Source: Microbulbifer harenosus (GTDB lineage Bacteria > Pseudomonadota > Gammaproteobacteria > Pseudomonadales > Cellvibrionaceae). Taken from it: 64,000 nucleotides of DNA. The notes under the pieces were generated by a model. It saw only the letters and a program-made list of their open reading frames with translations. It was not told the DNA's origin and did no database searches. This document shows, in pieces, positions 27,983 to 37,322 of the stretch. The translations under genes were made by a program, and so were the position numbers. Location: contig NZ_VANI01000001.1 of the NCBI RefSeq assembly GCF_005771435.1, positions 62,001 to 126,000 on the forward strand, written 5' to 3'. Position 1 is the first letter of the stretch. Every line of letters begins with the position of its first letter.

Positions 27983-28708
27983 TTATGAATTTGCATTTTC
28001 CACATTGTGATAAACCGCCTGTACATCCTCCAGGTCGTTCAGCATATTCATAAACTTCTCAAACAGCGCGACGTCATCACCGCTGATCTCGGTATAGGTT
28101 TGCGGTACAAACTGGATTTCATCCACTTCAAAGTCGATATCACCAAAAGCTTCAATCAGCGCCTGCTTGGCTTTGAAGTAATCGGTGTGCGGGGCAAAGA
28201 CGGAGAGTTTGCCGTCTTCATTTTCGATGTCTGTTACATCCACATCCGCTTCCATCAGTGCTTCCAGCACGGCTTCTTCGTCGTCGTGTTTGAACACGAG
28301 GATGGCCAGGTGATCGAAGCTGTGGCTGACGGAACCTTCGGTTCCGATCTTGGTTTTGGTCTTGGTGAAGGCCTGGCGCACGTCGCCGTAGGTGCGGTTG
28401 GGGTTGTCGGTGAGACATTCGATGATGGCCATGCAGCCGCCGGGGCCGAAGCCTTCGTAGCGCGCGCGGGCGAAATCTTCACCGGCGCCGCCCTTGGCTT
28501 TTTCGATGGCCTTTTCGATCACGTGGGTGGGGACCTGGTCCTTCTTGGCGCGGTCGATGAGGCTGCGCAGGGCTAGGTTGCCGTTGGGGTCCAGGCCTCC
28601 AGACTTCGCGGTCATGTAAATCTCGCGGCCGTAACGGCTGTAGACCCTGGCTTTCATGTTCGAGGTCTTGGCCATTGACTCTTTGCGGTTCTGGTAGGCT
28701 CTGCCCAT
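27983..28708 (-). CDS. YebC/PmpR-family protein (YeeN-like)
   Basis: This 241-residue member of the YebC/TACO1 family is known for regulatory or translation-elongation roles. The start [14 protein letters not shown] and the segments [49 protein letters not shown] and SVSHSFDH are closer to the YeeN branch of E. coli than to YebC itself. GGAG precedes the start in the right place on the minus strand (about 28716). It stands alone, divergent from the permease gene. The exact target cannot be deduced. Confidence 0.9.
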   Translation of the reverse strand: MGRAYQNRKESMAKTSNMKARVYSRYGREIYMTAKSGGLDPNGNLALRSLIDRAKKDQVPTHVIEKAIEKAKGGAGEDFARARYEGFGPGGCMAIIECLTDNPNRTYGDVRQAFTKTKTKIGTEGSVSHSFDHLAILVFKHDDEEAVLEALMEADVDVTDIENEDGKLSVFAPHTDYFKAKQALIEAFGDIDFEVDEIQFVPQTYTEISGDDVALFEKFMNMLNDLEDVQAVYHNVENANS

Positions 28709-28907
28709 GGGGTGCTCCGGTATCGCTGGATATCAGTAAGAATTATTGAAAGCCGGCAATTTTACTGGCGGGCCGGGGGGATGAGAAGCCATTACGTGCG
28801 CCAGGGCTGGCCGGGAGCGGCGGGGTTTGGGCAGGTTTGTGGATATTGACCACAATATTGGGTGGGGCTTGCCCCCTCCAATCCCGAAATTATTGCCGGA
28901 GTCGTCA

Positions 28908-30218
28908 GTGCAATCGTTGTCGAACACTGTTTTTGAGCGCCTGTTTGCCCTGCGCGCGCATCACACCACGGCGCGCCGCGAGCTGCTGGCGGGGCTGACC
29001 ACGTTTGTAACCATGGCTTACGTGGTGTTTGTGACCCCGAACATGCTCGCCGGTACGGGGATGGACCACGGCGCGATCTTTGTCGCCACCTGCCTAGGCA
29101 GTGCCATCGCCTGTTTCCTGATGGGCTTTTACGCCAATTGGCCGGTGGGGCTGGCACCGGGCATCGGGCTGACGGCCTTTTTCGCCTACACGGTAGTCGG
29201 GGAGATGGGCTACAGCTGGCAGGTGGCGCTGGGGGCGGTGTTTATTGCCGGCGTGCTGTTTGTGCTCATGAGCCTGTCGCGGGTGCGCGAGTGGATCATG
29301 AACAGCATCCCCATGTGCCTGCGCTATTCCATGGGGGCCGGCGTGGGACTGTTTCTGGGGCTGATCGGGCTCAAATCCGCCGGTATCGTGGTGCCCAGTG
29401 AGGCGACGCTGCTGACACTGGGGTCGTTCCGCGATCCTGAGCCGCTGCTGGGCGGGCTGTGTTTTCTATTGATCGGGGTGCTCAGTTTCTGGCGGGTGTT
29501 TGGCGCCATCCTGATCAGTATTCTCGTGGTCACCGCCATCGGCTTCGGCATAGGTCTTGTGCATTACGAGGGGCTGGTGTCGTCGCCGCCGAGCCTGGCA
29601 CCGACATGGATGGCGATGGATATCCGCGGGGCGCTGGATCTCAGCATGATCAGCGTGGTGCTCGCCTTCCTGTTCATCAATATTTTTGATACCGCGGGCA
29701 CCTTGATGGGCGTTGCCCACCGCGCCGACCTGATCCAGCCGGATGGGCGCATCGAGAAGCTGCCGCAGGCGCTGAAGGCCGATAGTACCTCCAGCGTGCT
29801 GGGGGCGTTCCTCGGCTGCCCGCCGGTGACGAGCTTTGTGGAGAGCGCTGCCGGGGTGGCTGCCGGTGGGCGCACCGGGCTGACGGCGGTGACGGTGGGG
29901 GTGCTGTTTGTACTGTGTGTGTTCTTTGCACCGCTGGCGGCGATGATTCCCGCCTATGCCACCGCCGGCGCACTGATCTATGTGGCGATGCTGATGATGG
30001 GCGGGATCGCCAGGGTGGACTGGGAGGAGCTGACCGACGCCATCCCCGCGCTGGTGACGATGATCATGATGCCGCTGACGTTTTCCATCGCCAATGGCAT
30101 CGCGCTGGGCTTCCTGACCTATACCGCGCTCAAGCTGTTCACCGGCCAGTACCGGCAGATCTCCCTCAGCCTGTATATTCTGAGTGCGATTTTTCTCGCC
30201 AGGTTCGCGTTTCTCTAA
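28908..30218 (+). CDS. NCS2-family purine permease (AzgA-like)
   Basis: This inner-membrane transporter has about 12-14 helices and probably imports adenine, guanine or hypoxanthine with protons. The N-terminal RRELLAGLTTFVTMAYVVFVTP and the GLAPGIGLTAFFAYTVV and FDTAGTLMGVA segments are typical of the AzgA branch. I choose the GTG at 28908 (GGAG at 28898-28901), giving 436 residues. The longer frame from a TTG at 28827 adds a stretch without membrane or family character. A purine permease fits with the Tsx-like channel at 5.1 kb in the same window, though the two are far apart. Confidence 0.88.
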   Translation: MQSLSNTVFERLFALRAHHTTARRELLAGLTTFVTMAYVVFVTPNMLAGTGMDHGAIFVATCLGSAIACFLMGFYANWPVGLAPGIGLTAFFAYTVVGEMGYSWQVALGAVFIAGVLFVLMSLSRVREWIMNSIPMCLRYSMGAGVGLFLGLIGLKSAGIVVPSEATLLTLGSFRDPEPLLGGLCFLLIGVLSFWRVFGAILISILVVTAIGFGIGLVHYEGLVSSPPSLAPTWMAMDIRGALDLSMISVVLAFLFINIFDTAGTLMGVAHRADLIQPDGRIEKLPQALKADSTSSVLGAFLGCPPVTSFVESAAGVAAGGRTGLTAVTVGVLFVLCVFFAPLAAMIPAYATAGALIYVAMLMMGGIARVDWEELTDAIPALVTMIMMPLTFSIANGIALGFLTYTALKLFTGQYRQISLSLYILSAIFLARFAFL

Positions 30219-30307
30219 GGCCCGTCGTGGAGGTGTGCCGGAGGGCGGAACCATTTTTGCAGGGTTGTGGAAATGCAGAATCGCACGACAACCAGGGAGA
30301 CATAAAA

Positions 30308-31624
30308 ATGAAGCCGCTACCGCCTCTCACTGCCGATATGGACGTCCCCAGCCTGAACCAGTGGCTGTGCAACCTGGCGGAACTCGCCGTCGCTGCGGTG
30401 CACCCGGACAACCTGATGCCCGCCCTCGTTCCCGCAGCTCTGCCTGAGCCCGGGCGCAGAACCCTGGTGGTCGGTGCCGGCAAGGCCAGTGCGGCGATGG
30501 CGGCGGCGCTGGAGCGCGCGTGGTTAGAGTGTTATCCCGGCGCGGATATTGAAGGGCTGGTGGTGACGCGCTACGGGCACGGCGCACATTGCGCACATAT
30601 CGAGGTGCTGGAAGCGGCCCACCCGATGCCAGACAAACTGGGTGAACAGGCGGCCCGGAGGATGCTGAATGCGGTGGCAGGATTCAGTGAGGAAGACGTG
30701 GTGATCGCGCTCATTTCCGGCGGCGGCTCCGCACTGATGAGCCTACCGGCACCGGGCCTGACACTCGCGCAGAAACAGTCCATCAACCGCGCGCTGCTGC
30801 GCAGTGGCGCGCCCATTCGCGATATCAACACCGTGCGCCGCCATCTCTCCGCGATCAAGGGCGGGCGTCTCGCCGCCGCCGCACATCCCGCGCGGGTTAT
30901 CACTTACCTGATTTCCGATGTGCCCGGCGACGATCCCACCCTGATCGCCTCCGGCCCAACCTTGCCGGATACCTCAACCCCGGCAGACGCGCTGGCGATA
31001 CTTGAGCACTACGGCATCGACATTCCCGCGCAAGTGCGCGCACATCTGCAGGCCGCGAACACAGCACCCGATCCGGCGGATGCGGAATTTTCCGGTGACA
31101 GGGCGGTAATGCTGGCAAAGGCCGCGGATGCGCTCGAGGCCGCGCGCGATGTGGCAGCGGCAGTGGGCGTTGAGGTGCGCGTGCTGGGCGACAATCTCGA
31201 AGGCGAGGCGCGGGAGCTGGGGGCCTCCCACGCGGCACTGGCACTCCTGAGCCAGCAGCAGGCTGCGCAACCGCTGCTGATTCTCTCCGGCGGCGAGACA
31301 AGTGTGACGGTGACGGGCAATGGCAGAGGCGGGCGCAATGTGGAATACCTGCTTGGAATGTTTAGCGCGCTCGAAGGCGCTCCGGGTATTTACGGGCTCG
31401 CCATCGATACCGACGGCATCGATGGCTCCGAAGACAATGCCGGCGCATGTTTCTCTCCGCAGGACTGGCAGAAAGCGCGCGCACAGGGGCTGAGCCCCGA
31501 GAACTATCTTTCCAACAACGACGCCTACAGTTTTTTCGCGGAACTCGGCAATCTGATCGTCACCGGCCCCACAAGGACCAACGTCAACGACTTTCGCGCT
31601 ATTCTGGTGCTGCCTGAAAAATAG
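30308..31624 (+). CDS. Glycerate 2-kinase (MOFRL family)
   Basis: This enzyme phosphorylates D-glycerate to 2-phosphoglycerate; members are sometimes labelled TtuD/hydroxypyruvate reductase. Motifs include LVVGAGKASAAMA, LISGGGSALMSLPAPGL, RRHLSAIKGG, ISDVPGDDP and the C-terminal MOFRL domain with LSGGETSVTV and GLAIDTDGIDGSEDNAG. GGGAGA at 30295-30300 fixes the ATG at 30308 (438 residues). Pyruvate kinase follows 16 bp later. The pair would feed glycerate through 2-phosphoglycerate into pyruvate, a common arrangement in proteobacteria. Confidence 0.92.
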   Translation: MKPLPPLTADMDVPSLNQWLCNLAELAVAAVHPDNLMPALVPAALPEPGRRTLVVGAGKASAAMAAALERAWLECYPGADIEGLVVTRYGHGAHCAHIEVLEAAHPMPDKLGEQAARRMLNAVAGFSEEDVVIALISGGGSALMSLPAPGLTLAQKQSINRALLRSGAPIRDINTVRRHLSAIKGGRLAAAAHPARVITYLISDVPGDDPTLIASGPTLPDTSTPADALAILEHYGIDIPAQVRAHLQAANTAPDPADAEFSGDRAVMLAKAADALEAARDVAAAVGVEVRVLGDNLEGEARELGASHAALALLSQQQAAQPLLILSGGETSVTVTGNGRGGRNVEYLLGMFSALEGAPGIYGLAIDTDGIDGSEDNAGACFSPQDWQKARAQGLSPENYLSNNDAYSFFAELGNLIVTGPTRTNVNDFRAILVLPEK

Positions 31625-31640
31625 AATCTAAGAGGTGTTC

Positions 31641-33116
31641 ATGTCTCAACTGCCCGGCGGTCAGCGCACCGCCAGCCCCCTGCGTCGTACCAAGATTGTC
31701 GCCACCCTCGGCCCCGCCAGCGACAAGCCCGGCGTATTGGAGCGAATGCTGAAGGCCGGTGTGGATGTGGTGCGGCTGAACTTCTCCCACGGCACGGCGG
31801 AAGACCACCGCAGCCGCCTGCAGAAAGTGCGGGAAATTGCCGAGCGCCTGGGTAAGACCGTCGCCGCCCTCGGTGACCTGCAGGGCCCCAAGATCCGCAT
31901 TGCCCGCTTCAAGGACAATGCCGTGACCCTGCACGAAGGGGACAATTTTGTGCTGGATATGGCGCTGGATACCAACGAGGGCGACGAAAAGCGCGTGGGT
32001 TGCGACTACAAGGAGCTGGTGGCAGATGTGGCCGCCGGCGACGTGCTGCTGCTGGACGACGGCCGCGTGGTGTTAGCGGTAGATGCGGTCAGCGACGCCG
32101 AGGTGCACACCACCGTAACCGTGGGTGGCCGCCTCTCCAACAACAAGGGCATCAACAAACAGGGCGGCGGCCTCTCCGCCGCGGCGCTCACCGACAAAGA
32201 CAGGGCAGACCTGAAAACCGCCGTGGAGATCGGTGTGGACTACCTCGCCGTGTCCTTTCCCCGCCACGCCGCGGACATGCAGGAGGCGCGCACACTGCTG
32301 GGTGAGGCGGGCCGGCATATCGGCCTCGTCGCCAAGGTGGAGCGCGCGGAAGCGGTGGCGGACGAACAGACTTTGGACGATATCATCTGCGCGTCAGAAG
32401 CGGTGATGGTGGCCCGCGGCGACCTGGGGGTGGAGATCGGCGATGCCGCGTTGATCGGCGTGCAGAAACGCATGATCAAGCGCGCGCGCCAGCTCAACCG
32501 CGCGGTAATCACCGCCACCCAGATGCTGGAGACCATGATCACCGCACCACTGCCCACCCGCGCCGAAGTGTTCGACGTGGCCAACGCAGTGCTGGATGGC
32601 ACCGACGCGGTAATGCTGTCCGCCGAAACCGCCGCCGGCAATTTCCCGGTGGAAGCGGTACAGGCCATGCACCGACTCTGCCTCGGTGCCGAGCGTGAGC
32701 GCTCCGCGCAGGAATCCGGCCACCGCATGCATCAGGGCTTCACCCGCATCGACGAGACCATCTCGCTCTCCGCCATGTACGCCGCCAATCACCTGGAGGG
32801 CGTCACCGCCATCGCCTGCATGACCCAGACCGGCTACACCCCCCTCATCGCCTCGCGCATCCGCTCCGGCCTCCCCATCGTCGGCCTCGCCCACGACCCG
32901 CTCGCCCAGCGACGCATGGCGCTGTACCGCGGAGTAACGTCGATACTGTTTGTGCCAGGGGAAGGGGAGGGCGACCGCGAGCTCAACCTGCGCGCACTGG
33001 AAGTGCTGAAAGACCGCGGCATCGTCTCTAGTGGCGACAAGGTCATACTGATCCGGGGCGATCTGATGCAGTCCCATGGCGGCACCAATACCCTGAAGAT
33101 CCTGGATGTAGAGTAA
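31641..33116 (+). CDS. pyk: Pyruvate kinase
   Basis: This is the last step of glycolysis, phosphoenolpyruvate plus ADP to pyruvate. [14 protein letters not shown] at the N-terminus, RLNFSHG, the catalytic and metal region [13 protein letters not shown] and [10 protein letters not shown] are all present. The C-terminal effector domain is intact (491 residues). The ATG at 31641 has AAGAGG at 31630-31635; the earlier GTG-frame start at 31635 would overlap that site. It lies directly after glycerate kinase. Confidence 0.96.
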   Translation: MSQLPGGQRTASPLRRTKIVATLGPASDKPGVLERMLKAGVDVVRLNFSHGTAEDHRSRLQKVREIAERLGKTVAALGDLQGPKIRIARFKDNAVTLHEGDNFVLDMALDTNEGDEKRVGCDYKELVADVAAGDVLLLDDGRVVLAVDAVSDAEVHTTVTVGGRLSNNKGINKQGGGLSAAALTDKDRADLKTAVEIGVDYLAVSFPRHAADMQEARTLLGEAGRHIGLVAKVERAEAVADEQTLDDIICASEAVMVARGDLGVEIGDAALIGVQKRMIKRARQLNRAVITATQMLETMITAPLPTRAEVFDVANAVLDGTDAVMLSAETAAGNFPVEAVQAMHRLCLGAERERSAQESGHRMHQGFTRIDETISLSAMYAANHLEGVTAIACMTQTGYTPLIASRIRSGLPIVGLAHDPLAQRRMALYRGVTSILFVPGEGEGDRELNLRALEVLKDRGIVSSGDKVILIRGDLMQSHGGTNTLKILDVE

Positions 33117-33287
33117 CCCCTGGTGCGTTATGGCTGAAATTTTGCATAGGGAAAACCTGCACGAGAACATTTGCAGCAAGCGGCCGAAGCCGGTATAGAT
33201 GACCGTCTACAGCCGATGCCAGTCAAAGGCCAACATTGTTCAAAGGACCGCTAGACTGACCGAATAAACCAAACCCGGCCGCTAATG

Positions 33288-33419
33288 GTCGAATTACACC
33301 GAGCCAGCCGCGCTAAGTCCCGGGATCCGATCCCGGATACGCGCGGATGGCCGCGGGCGGCAACGCCAGCCCGCCAGGGTCGCAAGGGAAACCGAACGGC
33401 CTCCCGCATTTGGAAAGGT
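33288..33419 (+). promoter_or_regulatory. Probable Moco riboswitch upstream of moaA
   Basis: The 3' part of the leader reads CCGCCAGGG..CGCAAGGGAAAC..CGGCCTCCCGCATTTGGAAAGG immediately before the moaA ATG. This closely follows the E. coli moaA Moco RNA (CCAGGGCGAAGG..GCCTCCCGTATCTGGAAAGG). The internal CCGGGATC-CGA-TCCCGG stem and CCGCGG-type pairings fit a multi-branched fold. The moaA ribosome site (33412-33418) is inside the conserved end, so ligand binding could hide it. The limits of the element are approximate. Confidence 0.75.
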
Positions 33420-33420
33420 G

Positions 33421-34404
33421 ATGAAACAGAACGACATACTGCAAGACGGCCACGGCCGTCGCTTCTACTATTTGCGCCTGTCCGTGACAGACGCTTGCAA
33501 CTTCCGTTGCGACTACTGCCTGCCCCACGGCTACCAGGCCCGGCACCAACAGCCCGACCTCAGCGTCGCCGAAGCCAGCACCGTCATGCGCGCCTTCGCC
33601 CAGCTCGGCACCAGAAAAGTGCGCTTAAGCGGCGGTGAACCCTCACTGCGCAAAGACCTGCCGGAACTTATCCACAGCGCCAAAACCACCCCCGGCATAA
33701 AGCGCGTCGCCGTCACCAGCAACGGCTACAAACTCCCCTCTGTCATCGACCGCTGGCACCACAACGGCCTCGACCAGCTCAACATCAGCATCGACAGCCT
33801 CGACCGGAAAGAATTCGCCCACATCACCGGCCACGACTGCCTGCCCAAAATCCTCACCGGCATCGACCGCGCACTGGAACTGGGCATTGCAACCAAAGTA
33901 AACGCCGTACTGCTCAACGATGGTGCGCACACCCGTCTACACCAGTTCCTGGCCTGGCTCAAAACCACCCCGGTCACCCTCCGCTTCATCGAACTCATGC
34001 AGACCGGCGACAACCGCGACTACTTCGCCAGCAACCACCTGCGCGGCACCGACATCGAACAACAGCTCATCGAAAGTGGCTGGCAACTACTGCCACGCCC
34101 CCTCGACGCCGGCCCCGCACGGGAATACGTCCACCCCGACTACGCCGGCCGCATCGGCCTCATCACCCCCTACAGCAAAGACTTCTGCAATACCTGCAAC
34201 CGCCTGCGCGTTTCCGCCCAGGGCAAACTGCATCTCTGCCTGTTTTCCGACACCGGCCTCGACCTGAGAGAAACCATCCGCACCGGCGACGCCGACGCAC
34301 TGGCAGAAAAGGTGAGAGCACTGATCGGCAACAAAGAAGTCAGCCACTATTTGCAACAGGGAAATACGGGTGGAACCCAAAACCTCTCGATAATCGGCGG
34401 GTAG
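33421..34404 (+). CDS. moaA: GTP 3',8-cyclase (radical SAM)
   Basis: This enzyme catalyses the first step of molybdenum cofactor synthesis, converting GTP to the cyclic intermediate with MoaC. The radical SAM cluster motif DACNFRCDYC is near residue 25-35. The second Fe-S cluster is in FCNTCNRLRVSAQGKLHLC, and the C-terminal Gly-Gly (IIGG) needed for activity is present. The length is 327 residues, against 329 in E. coli. The ATG at 33421 overlaps the frame of an upstream GTG (33418) and has GGAAAGG just before it. moaB, moaC, moaD and moaE follow, but a 285-bp gap with repeats separates moaA from moaB. Confidence 0.95.
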   Translation: MKQNDILQDGHGRRFYYLRLSVTDACNFRCDYCLPHGYQARHQQPDLSVAEASTVMRAFAQLGTRKVRLSGGEPSLRKDLPELIHSAKTTPGIKRVAVTSNGYKLPSVIDRWHHNGLDQLNISIDSLDRKEFAHITGHDCLPKILTGIDRALELGIATKVNAVLLNDGAHTRLHQFLAWLKTTPVTLRFIELMQTGDNRDYFASNHLRGTDIEQQLIESGWQLLPRPLDAGPAREYVHPDYAGRIGLITPYSKDFCNTCNRLRVSAQGKLHLCLFSDTGLDLRETIRTGDADALAEKVRALIGNKEVSHYLQQGNTGGTQNLSIIGG

Positions 34405-34450
34405 CTATTTAAGAGTAACCATATACAACGTTATTTCACCCCGAGGTAAC

Positions 34451-34477
34451 TGGACCCCCGCCTTCGCGGGGGTGACG
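34451..34477. repeat. Short GGACCCCCGC hairpin repeat
   Basis: CCCCCGC (34455-34461), CTTC, GCGGGGG (34466-34472), flanked by CTGGA and TGACG. It matches the well-known CTGGA(T/C)-CCCCGC-CTTC-GCGGGG-TGAC type of dispersed bacterial hairpin. It lies 50 bp after moaA. Confidence 0.55.
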
Positions 34478-34542
34478 TGAGGTGAGTTTTAAGGTCCCCT
34501 TAAATCTAACGAAGTAAAAGAATCAGAATTGAAGAGCGGGCG

Positions 34543-34635
34543 TCGGGTGAAAGGTTTCAGGAGCGTCGCAAACAGGATGTTTGCGCCGCAGCGCCCAGGG
34601 ATGGGTTCACAGCGGTCCTGAAACCTTTCACCCGA
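34543..34635. repeat. Three-stem structured repeat, copy A
   Basis: The outer arms are 34543-34562 and 34616-34635, a perfect 20-bp inverted repeat (TCGGGTGAAAGG...CCTTTCACCCGA). Between them are hairpin 1, CGCAAAC/GTTTGCG (34567-34573 with 34579-34585), and hairpin 2, GCCCA-GGGA-TGGGT (34593-34606). The joining bases CAGCG and TCACAGCGG are shared with copy B at 43628-43717, but the stems differ and still pair. It lies between moaA and moaB. Confidence 0.8.
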
Positions 34636-34689
34636 TGACCGCGCGCCACTTGACCAAGAACAGAGCACCCAAAGGCTACGGAGCAAAAT

Positions 34690-35205
34690 ATGTCTCACGC
34701 CCCAACAGACAAAAACCAAAAATTGAATATCGCAATACTGACGGTGTCCGACACAAGAACCGAAGAAAACGACACCTCAGGAAAATACCTGGTAGAAGCC
34801 CTGCAGGAGGACGGTCACACCCTCGCCGACAAAGCCATCGTCATCGACGACAAATATCTCCTGCGCGCCAAAGTCTCCGCCTGGATCGCCGACCCAGAGA
34901 TTCACGTCATCATCTCCACCGGCGGCACCGGCTTCGCCGGCCGCGACTCCACCCCCGAAGCCATCGCCCCGCTACTCGACAAACACATCGACGGCTTCGG
35001 CGAAATGTTCCGCTCCATCAGCTATGAAGAAATCGGCTCCTCCACCATCCAATCCAGAGCCCTCGCCGGCATCGCCAATCGCACCCTCGTCGCCTGCCTC
35101 CCCGGCTCCACCGGCGCTTGTAAAACCGGCTGGACCAAACTGCTCAGAGAACAGCTCACCGCCTCGCACAACCCCTGCAACTTCGTAGGCTATCTGACTA
35201 AGTAA
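34690..35205 (+). CDS. moaB: Molybdenum cofactor biosynthesis protein B
   Basis: This protein of the MoaB/MogA family handles molybdopterin adenylylation or insertion. [39 protein letters not shown] and [13 protein letters not shown] are the characteristic segments. The length of 171 residues matches E. coli MoaB (170). It begins 54 bp after the copy A repeat and starts the tight moaBCDE run, with moaC 8 bp downstream. Confidence 0.94.
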   Translation: MSHAPTDKNQKLNIAILTVSDTRTEENDTSGKYLVEALQEDGHTLADKAIVIDDKYLLRAKVSAWIADPEIHVIISTGGTGFAGRDSTPEAIAPLLDKHIDGFGEMFRSISYEEIGSSTIQSRALAGIANRTLVACLPGSTGACKTGWTKLLREQLTASHNPCNFVGYLTK

Positions 35206-35213
35206 TCAACACC

Positions 35214-35705
35214 ATGACCCTCACACACCTTAACCAGAAAGGCGAAGCCAGCATGGTCGATGTCACCGACAAAGACATCACCGACCGCTCCGCGCGCGCC
35301 CAATCCGCCGTCGCCATGTCCGCAGACGCCTTTGCGCAGCTCCAAGCTGGCAACAACAAGAAAGGCGATGTGCTCGCCACCGCACGCATCGCCGGCATCC
35401 AGGCCGCCAAGAAAACCGCCGATCTCATTCCCCTGTGCCACCCGCTCGCCCTCACCAAAGTGCAGGTGGATTTCGAACTGGATGAAGCAAACCGCACCGT
35501 GAATATTTCCAGCTTCTGCCGCCTCGCCGGCCGCACCGGGGTGGAAATGGAAGCGCTTACTGCCGCCAGCGTAGCTGCACTCACCATTTACGACATGTGC
35601 AAAGCCGTCGACCCCGCCATGGTCATCGGTCCCACTAAACTGCAGGAAAAAATCGGTGGCAAGCGCGGCCACTGGACACCGGAAAATACGGAGACCGACA
35701 CGTGA
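35214..35705 (+). CDS. moaC: Cyclic pyranopterin monophosphate synthase
   Basis: It completes formation of cyclic pyranopterin monophosphate with MoaA. The N-terminus [18 protein letters not shown] aligns with E. coli LTHINAAGEAHMVDVSAK, supporting the ATG at 35214. Active-site segments are [38 protein letters not shown] and the closing GGKRG. The length is 163 residues. The last codons overlap the moaD start (GTGA). Confidence 0.96.
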   Translation: MTLTHLNQKGEASMVDVTDKDITDRSARAQSAVAMSADAFAQLQAGNNKKGDVLATARIAGIQAAKKTADLIPLCHPLALTKVQVDFELDEANRTVNISSFCRLAGRTGVEMEALTAASVAALTIYDMCKAVDPAMVIGPTKLQEKIGGKRGHWTPENTETDT

Positions 35706-35950
35706 TCAAGGTACTGTTCTTTGCCGGCCTGCGGGAGCAGCTCGGTTGCGACGCACTGGACGTGGATGCGGCGGACATCGCCAGCATCGCCCAATTGCGC
35801 ACTCGGCTTGCCGGAAAAGACGCTGCATGGCAGTCCGCTCTTGCTAGCGAACAATTGCAGGTGGCCGTGAACCAGCGGCTCGCCACCATGCACGCCGACG
35901 TCAAGGACGGCGACGAAGTCGCCTTCTTTCCGCCGGTCACGGGAGGCTGA
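35702..35950 (+). CDS. moaD: Molybdopterin synthase small subunit
   Basis: This ubiquitin-like sulfur carrier of molybdopterin synthase has 82 residues and ends in the required Gly-Gly (FFPPVTGG). The GTG start overlaps the moaC stop in GTGA, so translation is coupled. MoaE follows, with its ribosome site GGGAGG (35941-35946) spanning the end of this gene. Confidence 0.95.
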   Translation: MIKVLFFAGLREQLGCDALDVDAADIASIAQLRTRLAGKDAAWQSALASEQLQVAVNQRLATMHADVKDGDEVAFFPPVTGG

Positions 35951-35951
35951 G

Positions 35952-36452
35952 GTGGCCGCAATAATTTCCGTTTCCGTACAGGCCGAGGGATTCGATCCGG
36001 GCGAGGAATACCGGTCTCTGCGCAGCGAAAATTTCGCCGACGGCGCCACTGCCATGTTTGTGGGCAACGTGCGGGACTTTTCGCCAATAGAGCCCGTAGG
36101 CTCCCCAGTCGAAAACAGTAAGGGCAATTCGGTTGCAGTACTCGAGCTGGAGCATTACCCCGGCATGGCGGAGTCGGCGCTTACTGACATTGCACGGCAG
36201 GCTGCCCAACGCTGGCCGCTCGGGCGCGTGCGGGTGATACATCGCTTCGGGCAGTTGCGGGCTGGAGAGGAGATCGTGTTTGTGGGCACCAGCTCCGCCC
36301 ATCGCCAAGCGGCACTGGATGCCTGTGCATTTATCATGGACTTTCTGAAAAGTCGTGCACCTTTCTGGAAAAAGGAGATCGGGCAAGGCGCAGAGAGTGG
36401 TCACTGGGTGCAGGCACGCCACAGTGACGAGGATGCCCTGAAAAAATGGTAG
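35952..36452 (+). CDS. moaE: Molybdopterin synthase catalytic subunit
   Basis: This large subunit accepts sulfur from MoaD and forms the dithiolene. ATAMFVGNVRDFS, VLELEHYPGMAESAL, VIHRFGQLRAGEEIVFVGTSSAHR and the catalytic-lysine region RAPFWKKEIG are present. It starts with GTG one base after the moaD stop. The length of 166 residues is slightly longer than E. coli MoaE (150). It is the last gene of the moa run. Confidence 0.95.
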   Translation: MAAIISVSVQAEGFDPGEEYRSLRSENFADGATAMFVGNVRDFSPIEPVGSPVENSKGNSVAVLELEHYPGMAESALTDIARQAAQRWPLGRVRVIHRFGQLRAGEEIVFVGTSSAHRQAALDACAFIMDFLKSRAPFWKKEIGQGAESGHWVQARHSDEDALKKW

Positions 36453-36810
36453 CGAATTCTCCACAGCCAGAAGTGAGCACTCGCTTTTGCGCTTGACCCT
36501 GAAATATTTGAAGTGCTCGCTATTTATCCGCACGAAATTTGATTTGGTTCCGCCGTTGCATCCAAAAACGTGACCGCGCGCACAAGGGTACTTTGCGCAA
36601 CGCTCGTGAAACCTGTCACATAATCGAGCTTTTTTCTCTTGTGCTTTGAATTTTAAGAAAAAATTCTTATCCAACTCTCTGCGCGAGTTTTGAAGCGCCT
36701 CACATATCCCTGCGCCCCCCTTGCCATACAATCCCACGGCAAATCGCTCTTGCCTGACATTTATGGCGAGCGAAATCCAATTCAGGGTTGGGGTTCGAGG
36801 TAAAAGGGAT
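36453..36810. other. AT-rich gap before the envelope cluster
   Basis: This 358-bp stretch has no supportable gene. It contains an AT-rich part (TTTTAAGAAAAAATTCTTA) near 36650-36670 and a GAGCACT / AGTGCTC inverted repeat near 36475 and 36511. A promoter for the following operon is likely here. GAGG at 36797-36800 precedes the next start. Confidence 0.5.
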
Positions 36811-37320
36811 ATGTACAGAATTCTGATGGCAGCCGCCGCGCTGATGCTGGCGGTTGCGACCAATGCGCAAGAAGTCAGCCGGGAAGAAATCCGCGGCCTC
36901 GATGAGCAGATCCAGGATGTGAAGAAGGATGTGATCGGTCTCACGTCTGAGCTCAACCGTCTTGAAGAAAAACTGCTCTTCCCCTCTAACACCCAGGTTG
37001 CCCTGTTTGTCTCCCTGCCGAACAGTAAAGAGTTCAGTCTGGAATCCGTCGAGGTGAAGCTCGATAACCAGATCGTTGCCCACCACCTCTACACCTACCG
37101 CGAAATCGAAGCCCTGCAGCAGGGCGGCGTGCAGCGTATTCACACCGCCAACGTGCAGACCGGTGCGCACCCGCTGGAGGTGACTTATTTCGGCAAGTCC
37201 AAGTCCGGCAAGGAGTACCGCGCGACCGCCAGTTACAGCGTGGAGAAGGCGGTAGGTCCAAAATTCGTTGAGATCCAGATCGCCGGCAACCAGTCCGCCA
37301 TCAACTTCAAGGACTGGTAA
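36811..37320 (+). CDS. Periplasmic coiled-coil/beta protein of the envelope cluster
   Basis: This is a 169-residue exported protein. A signal peptide occupies about residues 1-19 (LMLAVATNAQEV). Next comes a heptad-patterned helix of about 40 residues (IRGLDEQIQDVKKDVIGLTSELNRLEEKL), then a beta-rich domain (VALFVSLPN to the C-terminus). It is the first gene of a tightly packed run leading to the ExbB/ExbD genes, with 2 bp to the next gene. The earlier in-frame start at 36721 would destroy the signal peptide. The family is not recognised. By position it is a structural or adaptor component of the system. Confidence 0.75.
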   Translation: MYRILMAAAALMLAVATNAQEVSREEIRGLDEQIQDVKKDVIGLTSELNRLEEKLLFPSNTQVALFVSLPNSKEFSLESVEVKLDNQIVAHHLYTYREIEALQQGGVQRIHTANVQTGAHPLEVTYFGKSKSGKEYRATASYSVEKAVGPKFVEIQIAGNQSAINFKDW

Positions 37321-37322
37321 GC

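Noticed and set aside
33285-33638. 117-codon open frame overlapping the moaA leader and 5' end
   Set aside because: It is out of frame with moaA and its first half is the structured leader RNA.
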